DNA from: Flavobacterium sp.
Lineage (GTDB): Bacteria; Bacteroidota; Bacteroidia; Flavobacteriales; Flavobacteriaceae
Assembly (NCBI RefSeq): GCF_027531705.1
Contig: NZ_JAPZSP010000009.1
Span: forward strand, 1-64,000
DNA length: 64,000 nt
Direction of reading: 5' to 3'
Position 1 is the first letter of the stretch, and the number at the start of each line of letters is the position of its first letter. The notes under the pieces are model-generated. The model did not search any database and was not told where the DNA came from. It saw only the letters and a program-made list of their open reading frames with translations. The position numbers and the translations under genes are program-made. Shown here piece after piece: positions 9,603-18,533 of the stretch.

Positions 9603-10037
9603 ATGATTACATTTAAAAAAGCAATTTTTAAGTTAGTTAGTCTAACTTTACTAGTAGTTTTGTTAAGTTCTTGTTCATCGGATGTTGACAATGCAAATGC
9701 AACAATAACACCAACACCAACCGCATCTTTGTACAAAGGAAGCTTTGTGTCAGCTGTACATCCAACAAGTGGGATCGCGGCAATAAATACTGATAAAACT
9801 ATGTTGACATTCACAAGTTTTATGTCAGATAATGGACCGAATTTAGATATTTATTTAGTTTCAGATTTATCTAATGTAAACGCAGCTTTTATAAATCTTG
9901 GCGATATTAAAGGATTAAATGGATCTTATTCTTATGATTTGCCAGCAAATATTGACATTACAGTTTATAAACATGTTGTTGTTTGGTGCTCAGATTTTAA
10001 TGTTAATTTCGGATATGCAACTCTAGTTAAACAATAA
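9603..10037 (+). CDS. DM13-domain lipoprotein
   Basis: A 144-aa lipoprotein with the lipobox LSSC at Cys24. The rest matches the DM13 domain: YKGSFVSAVHPTSGIAAI at the start and HVVVWCSDFNVNFGYATL at the end, including the conserved cysteine (Cys129). DM13 domains are suspected of redox roles through that cysteine or a bound prosthetic group, as proposed for the family in comparative work. No biochemical role is established here. It is last in a probable three-gene unit with a beta-barrel and a Crp-like regulator. Confidence 0.8.
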   Translation: MITFKKAIFKLVSLTLLVVLLSSCSSDVDNANATITPTPTASLYKGSFVSAVHPTSGIAAINTDKTMLTFTSFMSDNGPNLDIYLVSDLSNVNAAFINLGDIKGLNGSYSYDLPANIDITVYKHVVVWCSDFNVNFGYATLVKQ

Positions 10038-10080
10038 AATCAATTAAACATTAAATTAATTAACTGAAAATATTTATTAT

Positions 10081-10115
10081 AAAAAAACGCTTAATATTTC
10101 TATTAAGCGTTTTTA
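10081..10115. terminator. Bidirectional terminator between convergent genes
   Basis: Stem aaaaacgcttaat / attaagcgttttt, flanked by A- and T-runs, so it can serve both the DM13 gene and the convergent small gene. Confidence 0.8.
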
Positions 10116-10140
10116 CAAAAAACTATATCAAACAAACTAT

Positions 10141-10503
10141 TTACTCCGAGACTTCCACGAGGCCATCTTGCCATTCTACTCTATCATATCTAAAATCAAC
10201 TGATGTTAATGTGCCTTTTTTCTTAACGGTATAGGTTCCAGTTATTTTAGCTTTATCGCCTTCAATTGTGATTACGCCATTCTTTTTATTCTTGTTTTGT
10301 TGGTAATACGAAAACAATTTTTTTGCTATTTCTTCTTTTATTGTAACTTTTGATTGAAATGTACTGATAATGATAGTTTCTTTATCATTTTTGGCAATTA
10401 ATTCGATTCCGTTTTGTCCGTATTTGTATTTTACAGGAGTTGATTTTGATTGCGATAACGCAAATTGGCTTACAAGAAAGCACAAGAATACAATTTTTTT
10501 CAT
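10141..10503 (-). CDS. Small secreted protein of unknown function
   Basis: A 120-aa protein with a clear signal peptide (MKKIVFLCFLVSQFALSQ) and a mature part of about 100 residues rich in lysine and beta-strand pattern. I recognise no family. It is likely periplasmic or outer-membrane associated. It is convergent with the DM13 gene and shares its terminator, and it is divergent from the permease gene with a 263-bp gap. In that gap I see no further gene and no convincing promoter. Confidence 0.55.
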   Translation of the reverse strand: MKKIVFLCFLVSQFALSQSKSTPVKYKYGQNGIELIAKNDKETIIISTFQSKVTIKEEIAKKLFSYYQQNKNKKNGVITIEGDKAKITGTYTVKKKGTLTSVDFRYDRVEWQDGLVEVSE

Positions 10504-10766
10504 AGCATTAGTAGGTTTTTGTCTTTAGATAGATTTGGGGAAAATATCTAAATGGTTATTTTGTTTCTTTTGGTTGAACAATATTAGCAAAAAGAACGAT
10601 TAAATAGCAAATAAAATCGATGAAATACATAAAAATATTTATTTGTAATATAAAAAACTTACATAAATATATTTTAGATGTGCTTTTTAATGAAAAGAAA
10701 CTATTATTTTAGCAATTTGGCTATTATTTAAAAATACATATCTTTATAAACCAAAAAACAAAAAAA

Positions 10767-12176
10767 ATGGAACAGCAAAATCAAAATAATTTTAAAAGAG
10801 AACTCGGATTGTTAGATGGAACAATGCTAGTAATCGGCTCGATGATCGGATCAGGAATTTTTATAGTAAGTTCAGACATTGCAAGACAAGTTGGATCATC
10901 TGGTTGGTTAACTTTAGTTTGGATAATTTCTGGTATAATAACTATGATTGCTGCTGTTAGTTATGGTGAATTAAGCGCCATGTTTCCTAATGCTGGTGGA
11001 CAATATGTGTATTTAAAAGAAGCCTATAACAAACTAATAGCTTTTTTATATGGTTGGAGTTTTTTTGCAGTTATTCAAACTGGAACGATAGCTGCGGTTG
11101 GTGTTGGTTTTTCCAAGTTTGCGGCTTATATAATTCCTGCTTTAAGTGATGAAAATATCTTGATGGATTTGGGTGCTTTCAAATTAAATGCTGCTCAAAT
11201 AGTTTCAATTATAACAATCGTTTTTTTGACTTATCTTAATAGTCGAGGTGTTAAGAATAGTAAAATGTTGCAAACAGTTCTTACTGTTATTAAAATTCTT
11301 TCATTATTTGGATTGTTAGTTTTCGGATTTATTTTAGCTGCCAAAGCAGAAATATGGAATGCCAATTGGGCCGATGTTTGGACACCAAAATCGTTTGATA
11401 AAGTAACAACTTCTTGGTTACCAATTTCAGGAATGGCATTAGTATCTGGAATTGCCGCAGCGATGGTAGGTTCTTTGTTTTCTAGTGATGCTTGGAATGG
11501 TGTAACTTTTATTGCTGGCGAAATCAAAAATCCTAAGAAAAATGTTGGTTTAAGTCTTTTTTTGGGAACATTAACAGTAAGTATTATATACGTATTAGTA
11601 AACTTGATGTACTTAGCTGTAATTCCTTTTGACGAAATCGCAACTGCAAAATCGGATAGGGTAGCAGTAGTAGCTTCTGAATATATTTTTGGAAATGTTG
11701 GAACTTTAATTATCGCAATAATGATTATGATTTCGACTTTTGCTTGCAATAACGGATTGATTATGGCTGGTGCTCGTGTTTATTATACCATGGCAAAAGA
11801 TGGACTTTTCTTTAAAAAAGCGGCAAATTTAAACGATGCAAGTGTGCCAGCTTGGGCTTTATGGGCACAATGTGTTTGGGCTTCTTTTTTATGTTTGACG
11901 GGTAAATATGGTGATTTGTTAGATTTTGTAATTATCATTGTTTTAATATTTTACATATTAACAATCTACGGAATATTTATTCTTCGTAAAAAAATGCCTG
12001 ATGCCGAAAGACCATATAAAGCCTTTGGCTATCCATTTTTACCAATGGTTTATATTATAGTTGCAAGTGCAATTTCTATAGCATTATTGGTGACCAAAAC
12101 TAGCACTTGTGGTTGGGGAGTTTTGATTATGTTGGTCGGAATTCCTGTTTATTATTTAGTCAAAGAGAAAGAATAG
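10767..12176 (+). CDS. APC-superfamily amino acid permease
   Basis: A 469-aa inner-membrane transporter with about 12 hydrophobic segments. The N-terminal signature MLVIGSMIGSGIFIVSSDIA matches the substrate-binding first helix of the APC (LAT-like) family, and AVSYGELSAMFPNAGGQYVYLKEAY is the classic second/third helix region. It probably imports or exchanges amino acids. The substrate cannot be read from sequence. It stands alone, with a small secreted protein convergent downstream. Confidence 0.9.
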   Translation: MEQQNQNNFKRELGLLDGTMLVIGSMIGSGIFIVSSDIARQVGSSGWLTLVWIISGIITMIAAVSYGELSAMFPNAGGQYVYLKEAYNKLIAFLYGWSFFAVIQTGTIAAVGVGFSKFAAYIIPALSDENILMDLGAFKLNAAQIVSIITIVFLTYLNSRGVKNSKMLQTVLTVIKILSLFGLLVFGFILAAKAEIWNANWADVWTPKSFDKVTTSWLPISGMALVSGIAAAMVGSLFSSDAWNGVTFIAGEIKNPKKNVGLSLFLGTLTVSIIYVLVNLMYLAVIPFDEIATAKSDRVAVVASEYIFGNVGTLIIAIMIMISTFACNNGLIMAGARVYYTMAKDGLFFKKAANLNDASVPAWALWAQCVWASFLCLTGKYGDLLDFVIIIVLIFYILTIYGIFILRKKMPDAERPYKAFGYPFLPMVYIIVASAISIALLVTKTSTCGWGVLIMLVGIPVYYLVKEKE

Positions 12177-12223
12177 TTTCTTAAGAGATAAAAATAGTTA
12201 TGGGTAAAATCATTTTTTCTATT

Positions 12224-12664
12224 TTAAGAATGCCAAATTTTCTCCCAATTTTTTTTATTCTTTTTTAAATCTTCATCAGTTGAAAATAGAATATTGTTTT
12301 CAATGTAAATTTTGAGTCCATTTATAGTAACAATTTCGGTATCTCCATTATAAGAAATATTGCAGCAAATTTCTTCATTCCATATTTCATTCCAAATTTC
12401 TGAAAGGATGAAATGTGCTGCAATTCCTTTATTTTGATTATCTAAAATTTTGATTAAATCAGGAGTAATTTCTTTTCCAATTTTGATAATTTTTTTATTT
12501 TCATCGCCTTTAATTCTTGGAGAAATTGTTTTTACTAAAAGTAAATAAGCATCTTTATTATTGATTTTTTGGACTAAAGAATCAATTGCTCTTGTTTGAC
12601 CAAAACTAGTGTTGCCCCAAATGAGAGCGATGCCTAAAATTGAAATTTTTGATAAGTTTTTCAT
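12224..12664 (-). CDS. Hypothetical secreted protein
   Basis: A 146-aa protein with an N-terminal signal peptide (MKNLSKISILGIALIWGNTSFGQ) and a mixed alpha/beta mature region with the Cys pair EEICCNISY. The central part (TPDLIKILDNQNKGIAAHFILSEIW) resembles HEAT-like helical segments found in Bacteroidota secreted proteins, but I cannot assign a family. It is convergent with the permease and probably transcribed alone. Confidence 0.5.
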   Translation of the reverse strand: MKNLSKISILGIALIWGNTSFGQTRAIDSLVQKINNKDAYLLLVKTISPRIKGDENKKIIKIGKEITPDLIKILDNQNKGIAAHFILSEIWNEIWNEEICCNISYNGDTEIVTINGLKIYIENNILFSTDEDLKKNKKNWEKIWHS

Positions 12665-12731
12665 GTTTTTTCTAAATGGAATTAATTACTAATTTTAGAA
12701 TGTTTATATCTACAAAAAGTAAATGTATAAA

Positions 12732-12765
12732 AAAATCCGTCAAGTTATTGAACAAGACGGATTTT
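12732..12765 (-). terminator. Terminator after GAPDH gene
   Basis: Inverted repeat aaaatccgtc / gacggatttt, oriented to end minus-strand transcription from the GAPDH gene. Confidence 0.75.
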
Positions 12766-12790
12766 CCAATTATTGAAACTCTAAAATCTA

Positions 12791-14239
12791 TTAATAATAA
12801 GTATAGCGTCTTACTTTAGCAATATATTTTGCCAAACGAATTACTTGGTGGCTATAACCATATTCATTGTCATACCAAATGTATAAAACAATATTTTTTC
12901 CATCTCCAGAAACAATCGTAGCGTTACTATCATAAATAGAAGGAGCAGAAGTACCAACAATATCTGAAGAAACTAATTCGTTGTTTAGCGAATATTTAAT
13001 TTGCTCAACCAAATCGCCTTCAAGAGCATATTTTTTCATAATAGCGTTGATTTCATCAACCGAAGTTTCTCTTCCAACTTCAAGATTTAAAACCACCAAC
13101 GAACCATTTGGAACTGGCACACGAATAGCATTTGAAGTTAATTTTCCTGCTAAACTTGGTAATGCTTTTGCAACAGCACTTCCAGCTCCAGTTTCGGTAA
13201 TAACCATGTTTAGAGCGGCAGCACGACCACGACGGTATTTTTTGTGCATATTGTCAACCAAATTTTGGTCGTTTGTATAAGCATGAATGGTTTCCAAATG
13301 ACCTTTCACAACGCCTAATGTATCTTCAATTGCTTTTAAAACTGGTGTGATGGCATTTGTAGTACAAGAAGCAGCTGAGAAAATATTCACTTCATCAGGA
13401 TTGTAATCGTTTTGGTTAACACCATGAACAATATTTGGAACACCTTTTCCTGGTGCTGTTAGTAAAACTTTGTCAACACCTTTGCTTGTTAAATGTCTTG
13501 CCAATGCCTCTTGTGTTGTGAAAGCTCCAGTATTATCAATAACTAAGGCATTATCAAAACCATATTGAGTATAGTCAATTTCTTCAGGAGCATTTGCTGT
13601 TATGATGTGAACAGTGGTTCCGTTTATTATCAGAGCATTGTTAGCAACATCAGCTACAACTGAACCTTCAAAATCACCATGAATGGAATCATAACGTAGT
13701 AAGGAAGCTCTCTTTTCTAATGAAACTGCATCGTTTTTATCACGAGTTACTATGGCACGAAGACGTAATTGTGTTCCTTTTCCCATTTTAGACATTAATT
13801 CTCTTGCCAATAAACGACCGATTCGACCAAATCCGTACAAAACAACATCTTTTGGTTTGTTGGTATGGAATTCTTTTGCGTCTTTTAATTTGTTAATGAC
13901 AAAACCTCTAGCGTTGTTATAATGGTTTTCTTCTAAATGAAATTCATAAGTAAGTTTTCCAATATCAAGTTTAGAAGGTGGTAAATCTGATGTTAGGATT
14001 GCTTTTGCAATTTCAACCGAATCGAAAACTGAAATAGGTTTTCCAACAAATTCTCCAGCATATTCATGCAAATTGATAATGTCGCTTACATTTAGGTTAA
14101 TCATTTGATTTCTGAACAGCACAATCTCAATTGATTTGTCGTACCATAAATCGCTAATAATTTTGATTAACTCAACAGCAGCGCGCCTTCTGTCGGCTTG
14201 AAAAGAAACTTCTTTTTCGTATAAATTAATGTTTGTCAT
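12791..14239 (-). CDS. Glyceraldehyde-3-phosphate dehydrogenase, long form
   Basis: NAD(P)-dependent GAPDH of glycolysis/gluconeogenesis, 482 aa. The core has the nucleotide-binding motif YGFGRIGRLLARE and the active-site motif AASCTTNAITP, and it ends in WYDNEYGYSHQVIRLA. Standard GAPDH is about 335 aa. This one has an N-terminal extension of about 130 residues, a form known from Bacteroidota and some Gammaproteobacteria whose extension has no settled role. It is a single-gene unit with its own terminator and a palindromic upstream site related to motifs upstream of aconitase. Confidence 0.93.
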   Translation of the reverse strand: MTNINLYEKEVSFQADRRRAAVELIKIISDLWYDKSIEIVLFRNQMINLNVSDIINLHEYAGEFVGKPISVFDSVEIAKAILTSDLPPSKLDIGKLTYEFHLEENHYNNARGFVINKLKDAKEFHTNKPKDVVLYGFGRIGRLLARELMSKMGKGTQLRLRAIVTRDKNDAVSLEKRASLLRYDSIHGDFEGSVVADVANNALIINGTTVHIITANAPEEIDYTQYGFDNALVIDNTGAFTTQEALARHLTSKGVDKVLLTAPGKGVPNIVHGVNQNDYNPDEVNIFSAASCTTNAITPVLKAIEDTLGVVKGHLETIHAYTNDQNLVDNMHKKYRRGRAAALNMVITETGAGSAVAKALPSLAGKLTSNAIRVPVPNGSLVVLNLEVGRETSVDEINAIMKKYALEGDLVEQIKYSLNNELVSSDIVGTSAPSIYDSNATIVSGDGKNIVLYIWYDNEYGYSHQVIRLAKYIAKVRRYTYY

Positions 14240-14282
14240 GTAAAATGTATAAAATTGTTAGTGTTGTTTTATAATTTTGGCG

Positions 14283-14325
14283 CAAAAATATAAAATAATA
14301 ACGATTCACGAAAACGATTTCGTAA
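14283..14325 (-). promoter_or_regulatory. GAPDH promoter with overlapping palindrome
   Basis: On the minus strand, TATTTTTG (14283-14290) matches the -7 element, and TTTCG (14309-14313) stands 18 bp upstream at the -33 position. A 20-bp imperfect palindrome (14306-14325; arms TCACGAAA and TTTCGTAA) overlaps the -33 region. Its core resembles the motif duplicated before acn. Confidence 0.5.
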
Positions 14326-14423
14326 TAATTTTTTATTAAAAATAAAGAAAAGAAAAGCAATTAAAAATTCAATAACTAAAAACTTCAATATTCAAAAACA
14401 GTAGCTTTTTTAATTTAAATGGA

Positions 14424-14431
14424 TAACTTTG
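14424..14431 (+). promoter_or_regulatory. -7 promoter element for the ABC ATPase gene
   Basis: TAACTTTG matches TAnnTTTG about 35 nt before the ATG. No clear -33 box is visible. Confidence 0.35.
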
Positions 14432-14465
14432 TAAACGCCGTAAATAGGTAATTTTCACAAACTAA

Positions 14466-15248
14466 ATGAGTAACAATACTATTCTTTCCGCTTCAAGTTT
14501 ATCCATTGGTTATCTTACCAAAAAGGAGAAAGTTGTTGTTGCTTCTGATTTAAATTTAAATTTGCATGCTGGAAAACTTATAAGTTTGGTTGGTGCAAAC
14601 GGAATTGGAAAATCTACTTTATTACGAACGCTTTGCGGAATTCATAGGCCCATTGCTGGAATTGTTTCTTTAAATGACAAAGATATTCAAACCTTTGAAC
14701 CATTAACTTTAGCACAAAATTTAAGTTTGGTTCTAACCGAAAAATTGCCACCAAGTAATTTGACCGTTTTTGAATTAATTGCATTAGGTAGACAACCTTA
14801 TACCAATTGGTTAGGAAAATTATCCGAAGAAGATTTAGAAAAAGTTAATCAAGCGATGCAACTCACACAAATTGAAAACTTGGCTAACAAAAAGCATTTT
14901 GAAATTAGCGATGGTCAACTTCAAAAAGTCTTAATTGCCAGAGCATTGGCACAAGATACGCCGTTAATAATTCTTGATGAACCAACCACGCATTTGGATT
15001 TACTTCACAAAGTTTCTGTTTTTAAATTATTGAAAAAATTGTCAAAAGAAACCAATAAATGTATTCTATTTTCAACTCACGACATTGATTTAGCCATTCA
15101 ACTTTCGGACGAAATGATTGTTATGACTGAAAACAATGTTGTTCAAGATGAACCTTGTAATTTGATTTCAAAAAGTGTTTTCAATTCACTTTTTAAAGAT
15201 GAAAATATTGATTTTGATTCAACTAAAGGAACATTCATTATCAAATAA
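14466..15248 (+). CDS. FecE/BtuD-type ABC transporter ATP-binding protein
   Basis: A 260-aa ATPase of the family that powers siderophore, heme and cobalamin import. It has Walker A GANGIGKST, the ABC signature ISDGQLQKVLIARALAQD, Walker B LIILDEPTTHLDL and the switch His in FSTHDIDLA. No permease or binding protein lies beside it. The window's only FecCD-type permease (41498-42514) and matching binding protein also lack an ATPase, so the three may work together in B12 uptake. That pairing is inference. Another substrate such as iron chelates is possible. Confidence 0.88.
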   Translation: MSNNTILSASSLSIGYLTKKEKVVVASDLNLNLHAGKLISLVGANGIGKSTLLRTLCGIHRPIAGIVSLNDKDIQTFEPLTLAQNLSLVLTEKLPPSNLTVFELIALGRQPYTNWLGKLSEEDLEKVNQAMQLTQIENLANKKHFEISDGQLQKVLIARALAQDTPLIILDEPTTHLDLLHKVSVFKLLKKLSKETNKCILFSTHDIDLAIQLSDEMIVMTENNVVQDEPCNLISKSVFNSLFKDENIDFDSTKGTFIIK

Positions 15249-15308
15249 TTATGATTTGTTTCACGTAGTAATCAATTTAGAATTGTTATTTTTATAAAAA
15301 TTTAAACA

Positions 15309-16070
15309 ATGAAAAATTTACTTACACTATTCTCTATTATAATAATGACTTTTACTTATGCACAAAAAATGGTTTCATATTCTGATGGAAATCAAAAATT
15401 AGAGGGTATTTTAGATATTCCCGAAAATAAAATTGCTAATGGAAATGCTGTTTTACTACTGCCAGCATGGATGGGAATTGACAACAACGCAAAAGAAAAT
15501 GCTAATGAACTTGCAAAATTAGGTTACCTAACTTTTGTTGCCGACATATACGGAATTGATAAAAGACCAACTAATCCATCAGAAGCTGGAAAGATTGCTG
15601 GCTATTATAAAACAAATATCAAGGAATATCAAAACAGAATTCAGCTTGCTCTTGAACAACTTATCAAAGCTGGAGCTAATCCTAACAAAGTTGCTGTTAT
15701 AGGATATTGTTTTGGTGGAACTGGTGCTATTGAAGCGGCAAGAACAAACATGAAAGTTTGCGGTGTAGTTTCATTTCATGGTGGATTAGGTAGAGATGTC
15801 ACTAGAACCATAGAAGCTATTTCTCCAAAAGTTTTAGTGCTTCACGGAGCCGATGATTTTTTTGTTCCAGAAACTGAAATTAAAGCTTTTCAAGACGAAA
15901 TGAGAACCGCAAAAGCAGATTGGCAAATGGTATACTATGCAAATTCGGTACATGCTTTTACACACAAAGATGCTGGAAATGATAATAGCAAAGGTGCAGC
16001 TTACAATGAAAAAGCCGCTAAAAGATCTTGGCAAGCAATGAAAGATTTCTTTGATGAAATTTTTAAATAA
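15309..16070 (+). CDS. Secreted dienelactone hydrolase family protein
   Basis: A 253-aa alpha/beta hydrolase of the dienelactone hydrolase family with a signal peptide ending TYAQ. The cysteine nucleophile sits in the elbow IGYCFGG, the acid in LHGADDFFVP and the histidine in NSVHAFTHKD, the family triad Cys-Asp-His. A periplasmic site is predicted and the natural substrate is unknown. It stands alone between an ABC ATPase and a convergent GH53 gene. No terminator is obvious in the 9-nt gap. Confidence 0.88.
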   Translation: MKNLLTLFSIIIMTFTYAQKMVSYSDGNQKLEGILDIPENKIANGNAVLLLPAWMGIDNNAKENANELAKLGYLTFVADIYGIDKRPTNPSEAGKIAGYYKTNIKEYQNRIQLALEQLIKAGANPNKVAVIGYCFGGTGAIEAARTNMKVCGVVSFHGGLGRDVTRTIEAISPKVLVLHGADDFFVPETEIKAFQDEMRTAKADWQMVYYANSVHAFTHKDAGNDNSKGAAYNEKAAKRSWQAMKDFFDEIFK

Positions 16071-16079
16071 GCCTAGTAA

Positions 16080-17429
16080 TTATTCTACAATAATTTTTTT
16101 TACAATTTTCTGATCTTCAACATAAAAAGAAATAAAATAAACACCCGTTTTTAATTCAGAAATAGAAATTTTATTTTCAATAAGTTTAGTTTTTGAAATT
16201 ATTCTTCCAGATATATCCAAAATGGAGATTGACGTACCATTTTGAACTTCAAGTACTGTAACTTCCGTCTTTGCAGGATTTGGAAAAACTTGAATTCTAT
16301 TTAGTTTTGACTCATTTACACCAAGAGAATTACAAAAATCAAAAACATCAAAAATGGGTAAAGCTTGATTATTGTCAGAAAAATTAAAAAAACTCAAGTT
16401 TTCGTATGACGAACCTTGTCCCCATAAATCGCATAAAGATGAAGAAATCCAATTTGGCTCCCAGTATAAAACACCTTTTCCACCGGCATTATAAACTGTA
16501 GTTGTTAAATCAGAAAAAAACTGTTTTTGTCCTTGTGGGTTTACAGGATAAGACAAATTTCCATACGTATTAATAATATTTGAATAACTATCACTACTAC
16601 TAGTTGTCCAAGGAACACCCGTTTCAAAAATCATTACATCTTTGTTATAGGTTGTTTTTAAAGTAGTTATTAAGTTTTCTAATTGAGATAAATTGGTAAA
16701 ATTAGACCATTCAGGATAAAAAGATATTCCAATAATATCATAATTTGTAATGTTGTTTTCAGAAAACAAACCTGCCAACCATAAAGTTGTGTTATCAGTA
16801 AAATGAACTGCTTTTTTAATTGTTGTAGCATTTGCAACATTAAAATCGTCAACTGCCGAAAAAGCAATATTGAATTTTGAAGCATCTTCTGGCCAAGACC
16901 AACCATCAGTGGTACTCACATTATCAATAAATCCCCAAGTTGTTTCATTACCAATTGCAACAATATCGGGCGTTACATTTTGATTTTTTAATTTTTCTAA
17001 AGTTGAAAAAGTGTAATTATAAATTGAATCTAATAGAATCGCTCCAGAAAGACCAGCCCAAGCTTGAGGTCTTTTTTGTTTGCCTGGATCATTAAAATAA
17101 TCGCCATAATGAATAGCCAACTTTAATTTCATTCCTTGTGCTTTGGCATTTGTAAAACCTAAAACGACATCATCAATAGTATTTGCCGAAATTGGATTTC
17201 CGCAGCTATTAACATTATTTTTTGGCGTATGGAACAAGCGCATTCTTGCCATATTTGCCCCTTTTTCTGCAAAAAGTTCATATGGGTTTACAACAGTATT
17301 ATTTGCATCTCTATAGATTCCTCCATTGGAAATCACAGTATTTGTGTATGACAAATCTGCTCCAACAATAAAGCATTGAGCGCTTATTTTGATTGAAAAA
17401 AGAAAAAGAATTAAAATTAAATTTTTCAT
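16080..17429 (-). CDS. GH53 endo-beta-1,4-galactanase with T9SS sorting domain
   Basis: A 449-aa secreted glycoside hydrolase family 53 enzyme expected to cut beta-1,4-galactan side chains of pectin. The signal peptide ends SAQ. The GH53 features are GADLSY near the N-terminus, NMARMRLFHTP and HYGDYFNDPGKQKRPQAW. The acid/base Glu162 is in IGNETTWG and the nucleophile Glu269 in FETGVPW. Residues from about 376 form a type A T9SS sorting domain (VFPNPAKTEVTV, then GVYFISF). It follows trmL with no gap and has no SusC/SusD pair nearby. Confidence 0.9.
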   Translation of the reverse strand: MKNLILILFLFSIKISAQCFIVGADLSYTNTVISNGGIYRDANNTVVNPYELFAEKGANMARMRLFHTPKNNVNSCGNPISANTIDDVVLGFTNAKAQGMKLKLAIHYGDYFNDPGKQKRPQAWAGLSGAILLDSIYNYTFSTLEKLKNQNVTPDIVAIGNETTWGFIDNVSTTDGWSWPEDASKFNIAFSAVDDFNVANATTIKKAVHFTDNTTLWLAGLFSENNITNYDIIGISFYPEWSNFTNLSQLENLITTLKTTYNKDVMIFETGVPWTTSSSDSYSNIINTYGNLSYPVNPQGQKQFFSDLTTTVYNAGGKGVLYWEPNWISSSLCDLWGQGSSYENLSFFNFSDNNQALPIFDVFDFCNSLGVNESKLNRIQVFPNPAKTEVTVLEVQNGTSISILDISGRIISKTKLIENKISISELKTGVYFISFYVEDQKIVKKIIVE

Positions 17430-17882
17430 TTATTTCAAATTAATCTGTCTTTTTGCTTCACCAACAACAAAAGCAACAGAATTAGCAATGTTAAAACTAC
17501 GAATTAAATTTGACATTGGAATAGTTAAATGATTTTCAAATTTAGCTAAAACTTCTTTTGATAATCCAACGCTTTCTTTACCAAAAACCAACCAATCGCC
17601 ATCTTGAAATTGATTTTCATATATCGATTTTGTGGCGTGTGAACTCATCAAGAAAACTCTTGATTTATCTGGAATTTGATTCATCCATTCTTCAACATTT
17701 TGATATTCGGTTACATCAAGATGAATCCAATAATCCAAACCTGAACGTTTTAGATTTTTATCATTTATGACAAATCCAAAAGGATGAATTAAGTGCAAAC
17801 GACTTTCTGTTCCAACGCACAAACGACCTATGTTTCCAGTGTTATTTGGTATTTCGGGTTCTACTAAAACTATGTTTAACAT
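17430..17882 (-). CDS. trmL: tRNA (cytidine/uridine-2'-O-)-methyltransferase, TrmL-like
   Basis: A 150-aa SPOUT-class methyltransferase expected to 2'-O-methylate the wobble position of tRNA-Leu. The N-terminus LNIVLVEPEIPNNTGNIGRLC and the C-terminal knot IPMSNLIRSFNIANSVAFVVGEA are characteristic. VFGKESVGLSKEVL supplies the SAM-binding loop. Its stop abuts the GH53 start codon, suggesting cotranscription, although the functions look unrelated. A pseudouridine synthase gene lies 20 nt upstream on the same strand. Confidence 0.9.
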   Translation of the reverse strand: MLNIVLVEPEIPNNTGNIGRLCVGTESRLHLIHPFGFVINDKNLKRSGLDYWIHLDVTEYQNVEEWMNQIPDKSRVFLMSSHATKSIYENQFQDGDWLVFGKESVGLSKEVLAKFENHLTIPMSNLIRSFNIANSVAFVVGEAKRQINLK

Positions 17883-17902
17883 TTTTTTATTGTATAATGT
17901 AT

Positions 17903-18469
17903 TTATAATTCAAAATCAGAAACTTCTAAAACTTCTCCAGCTTTTAAATCGTTTAGATATTGATTTCCAACTCTAACTCGAACCAATCGCAAGGTTGGAA
18001 ATCCAACGGCTGAAGTCATTTTTCTTACTTGTCTAAACTTGCCTTCGTTGATAGTTATTGTTATCCATGAAGTTGGTCCGTGACGTTCGTCTCTTATCTT
18101 TTTTCCGCGTTCACCAAATTCAGGATTAGCTTTTAATATTGCTGCTTGGCATTTTCGAGTTATATATTTTTTCCCATTGAAACCAATTTCAACACCATTT
18201 TTTAATTTCTCAATCGCATCTTGATTGATAATGCCATCCACTTGAACGTAGTATTCTTTTTCAACTTTTTTGCTACGAACAATTTCACTCATCATTCCGT
18301 CGGTTGTCAACAAAAGTAACCCTTCCGAATCTTCATCTAACCTTCCAATCGCCATAATTCCTTCAGGAAAATTATATAATTCTCCTAACAACTTTTTATT
18401 GCGCTTTAATTCATATTTAAATTGCGACAAATAGCCGTAAGGTTTATGAATAAGGTAATGTTGATGCAT
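17903..18469 (-). CDS. RluE/RsuA-family pseudouridine synthase
   Basis: A 188-aa rRNA pseudouridine synthase. The catalytic Asp lies in AIGRLDEDSEGLLLLT, and the family motifs KEYYVQVDG and INEGKFRQVRKM are present. There is no N-terminal S4 domain, and the length fits RluE (23S rRNA position 2457) better than RsuA or RluB. HGPTSWITITI is also seen in RluE-type enzymes. It heads a likely operon with trmL and the GH53 gene. Confidence 0.85.
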   Translation of the reverse strand: MHQHYLIHKPYGYLSQFKYELKRNKKLLGELYNFPEGIMAIGRLDEDSEGLLLLTTDGMMSEIVRSKKVEKEYYVQVDGIINQDAIEKLKNGVEIGFNGKKYITRKCQAAILKANPEFGERGKKIRDERHGPTSWITITINEGKFRQVRKMTSAVGFPTLRLVRVRVGNQYLNDLKAGEVLEVSDFEL

Positions 18470-18483
18470 CTTTTTTACAAAAA

Positions 18484-18513
18484 TAAAAAGACTGCCGTAA
18501 ATGACAGTCTTTA
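18484..18513 (-). terminator. Terminator after DUF4476 gene
   Basis: Inverted repeat aaagactg / cagtcttt with a U-tract on the minus strand, placed between the DUF4476 gene and the pseudouridine synthase gene. Confidence 0.7.
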
Positions 18514-18533
18514 ATTACTATAATCTTTAAAAA

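Noticed and set aside
10504-10766. Promoter or small RNA in the 263-nt gap before the permease
   Set aside because: A/T-rich sequence without a clear TAnnTTTG, hairpin or open frame. Nothing can be supported.
12981-13280. Plus-strand frame inside the GAPDH gene
   Set aside because: It is a shadow of a strongly conserved enzyme on the other strand.
14341-14400. Possible 8-nt periodic repeat upstream of the ABC ATPase
   Set aside because: Words such as attcaata and cttcaata recur, but the phase is weak and the A-rich background makes chance likely.
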